A DNA stretch of 5,324 nucleotides from the NCBI GenBank assembly GCA_001796415.1, contig MGML01000115.1, positions 1 to 5,324 of the forward strand, given 5' to 3'. Positions within the stretch are counted from its first letter, which is position 1; every line of letters starts with the position of its first letter. The notes under the pieces are model-generated. The model was not told the DNA's origin, searched no databases, and saw only the letters and a list, made by a program, of their open reading frames with translations. The stretch is from Chloroflexi bacterium RBG_13_46_14 (GTDB lineage: Bacteria > Chloroflexota > Dehalococcoidia > Dehalococcoidales > UBA2162). The translations under genes and the position numbers were made by a program. Below, in pieces: positions 4,939 to 5,324 of the stretch.

Positions 4939-5324
4939 ATGAACTTTGAATTCACCGAAGAACAGAATAAATTCAGACAGGAAGTAAGAGAATTCCTTGA
5001 AGATGAAATTAAGCAGGGCACTTTTCAACCAGCCTGCGACGCCTGGATCCAGGGATATTCTCCCGAATTTACCAAGAAAGTCTCCCAGAAAGGATGGATA
5101 GGCCTGACCTGGCCGGTGGAATACGGCGGACAGGGTCGCGATCATATCGACCGGCTTATCCTGACTGAAGAAATGCTTCGCTATGGCGCTCCGGCGGCCT
5201 GCCACTGGTTCGCCGACCGTCAGATTGGCGGCGCTGTCCTCCGCTACGGTACCGAGGAGCAGAAGCGATGGATATTACCCAAGATCATCGCCGGTGAAGC
5301 CTTTGTCGGACTCGGGTTAAGCGA
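4939..5324 (+). CDS. Acyl-CoA dehydrogenase, N-terminal part (3' partial)
   Basis: The frame runs off the window after 128 complete codons. The product would be an FAD-dependent enzyme that oxidises an acyl-CoA to the 2,3-enoyl-CoA, passing electrons to electron-transfer flavoprotein. The visible part is the all-helical N-terminal domain (Acyl-CoA_dh_N). It begins MNFEFTEEQNKFRQEVREFL, has the family motif WIGLTWPVEYGGQG (53-66), TEEML (76-80), and then GTEEQKRWILPKIIAGE (104-120). The window stops at GLGLS, just where the flavin-binding segment SEPxAGSD would continue. The catalytic Glu region is not visible, so substrate class and activity cannot be judged. Residues 85-95 (APAACHWFADRQ) are less typical of short-chain enzymes. 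The gene is divergent from the solute-binding protein gene and has its own strong SD. Confidence 0.92.
   Translation, partial: MNFEFTEEQNKFRQEVREFLEDEIKQGTFQPACDAWIQGYSPEFTKKVSQKGWIGLTWPVEYGGQGRDHIDRLILTEEMLRYGAPAACHWFADRQIGGAVLRYGTEEQKRWILPKIIAGEAFVGLGLS

Noticed and set aside
4708..5205. A 165-codon open frame on the minus strand
   Set aside because: Its first two thirds are antisense to a clear acyl-CoA dehydrogenase coding region; it has no recognisable domain and reads through an A/T homopolymer.

Overview
The window holds five protein genes and a regulatory intergenic region that is unusually rich for its size. It looks like bacterial chromosome of moderate GC content. The mix of a BioD/Pta-like DRTGG protein, a class 1 prokaryotic SpeD beside an ACL5-like aminopropyltransferase, a family 5 solute-binding lipoprotein with a long Lys/Glu-rich linker, and an acyl-CoA dehydrogenase resembles Dehalococcoidia-like Chloroflexota. 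That assignment is an impression from protein style; no rRNA or other phylogenetic marker is present.

Layout. Bases 1-970 (+) are most of a phosphotransacetylase-like P-loop/DRTGG protein whose extreme N-terminus lies before the window. Bases 971-1185 hold a strong sigma70-type promoter (TTGAAG, 17 nt, TATAAT), a leader hairpin and a strong Shine-Dalgarno (SD). They lead into a two-gene polyamine operon: speD (S-adenosylmethionine decarboxylase, TTG start) and speE (aminopropyltransferase), 5 nt apart. SpeD makes decarboxylated SAM and SpeE transfers its aminopropyl group to an amine acceptor. The SpeE active-site sequence is of the thermospermine synthase/Thermus type, not the classical spermidine synthase type. 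A perfect 16-bp hairpin terminator (2487-2524) closes the operon and separates it from a convergent gene.

Bases 2544-4397 (-) encode a lipoprotein of the peptide/oligopeptide-binding (SBP_bac_5) family with no permease or ATPase beside it. Bases 4398-4938 form a divergent intergenic region. On the minus strand it has a well-formed promoter inside a nested dyad, a long leader with a terminator-like hairpin, and a strong SD in front of overlapping ATG/TGA/GTG codons that could start a 22-codon leader peptide. On the plus strand it has a probable promoter whose spacer is filled by an 8-bp inverted repeat. That promoter serves an acyl-CoA dehydrogenase gene (4939 to the window end), of which only the N-terminal 128 codons are present.

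The individual genes belong to known families. The parts most likely to be undescribed are regulatory: the speDE leader, where a hairpin loop is complementary to the SD, and the leader of the solute-binding protein gene, with its terminator-like hairpin and start-stop codon cluster. No mobile element, CRISPR array, tRNA or rRNA was seen.
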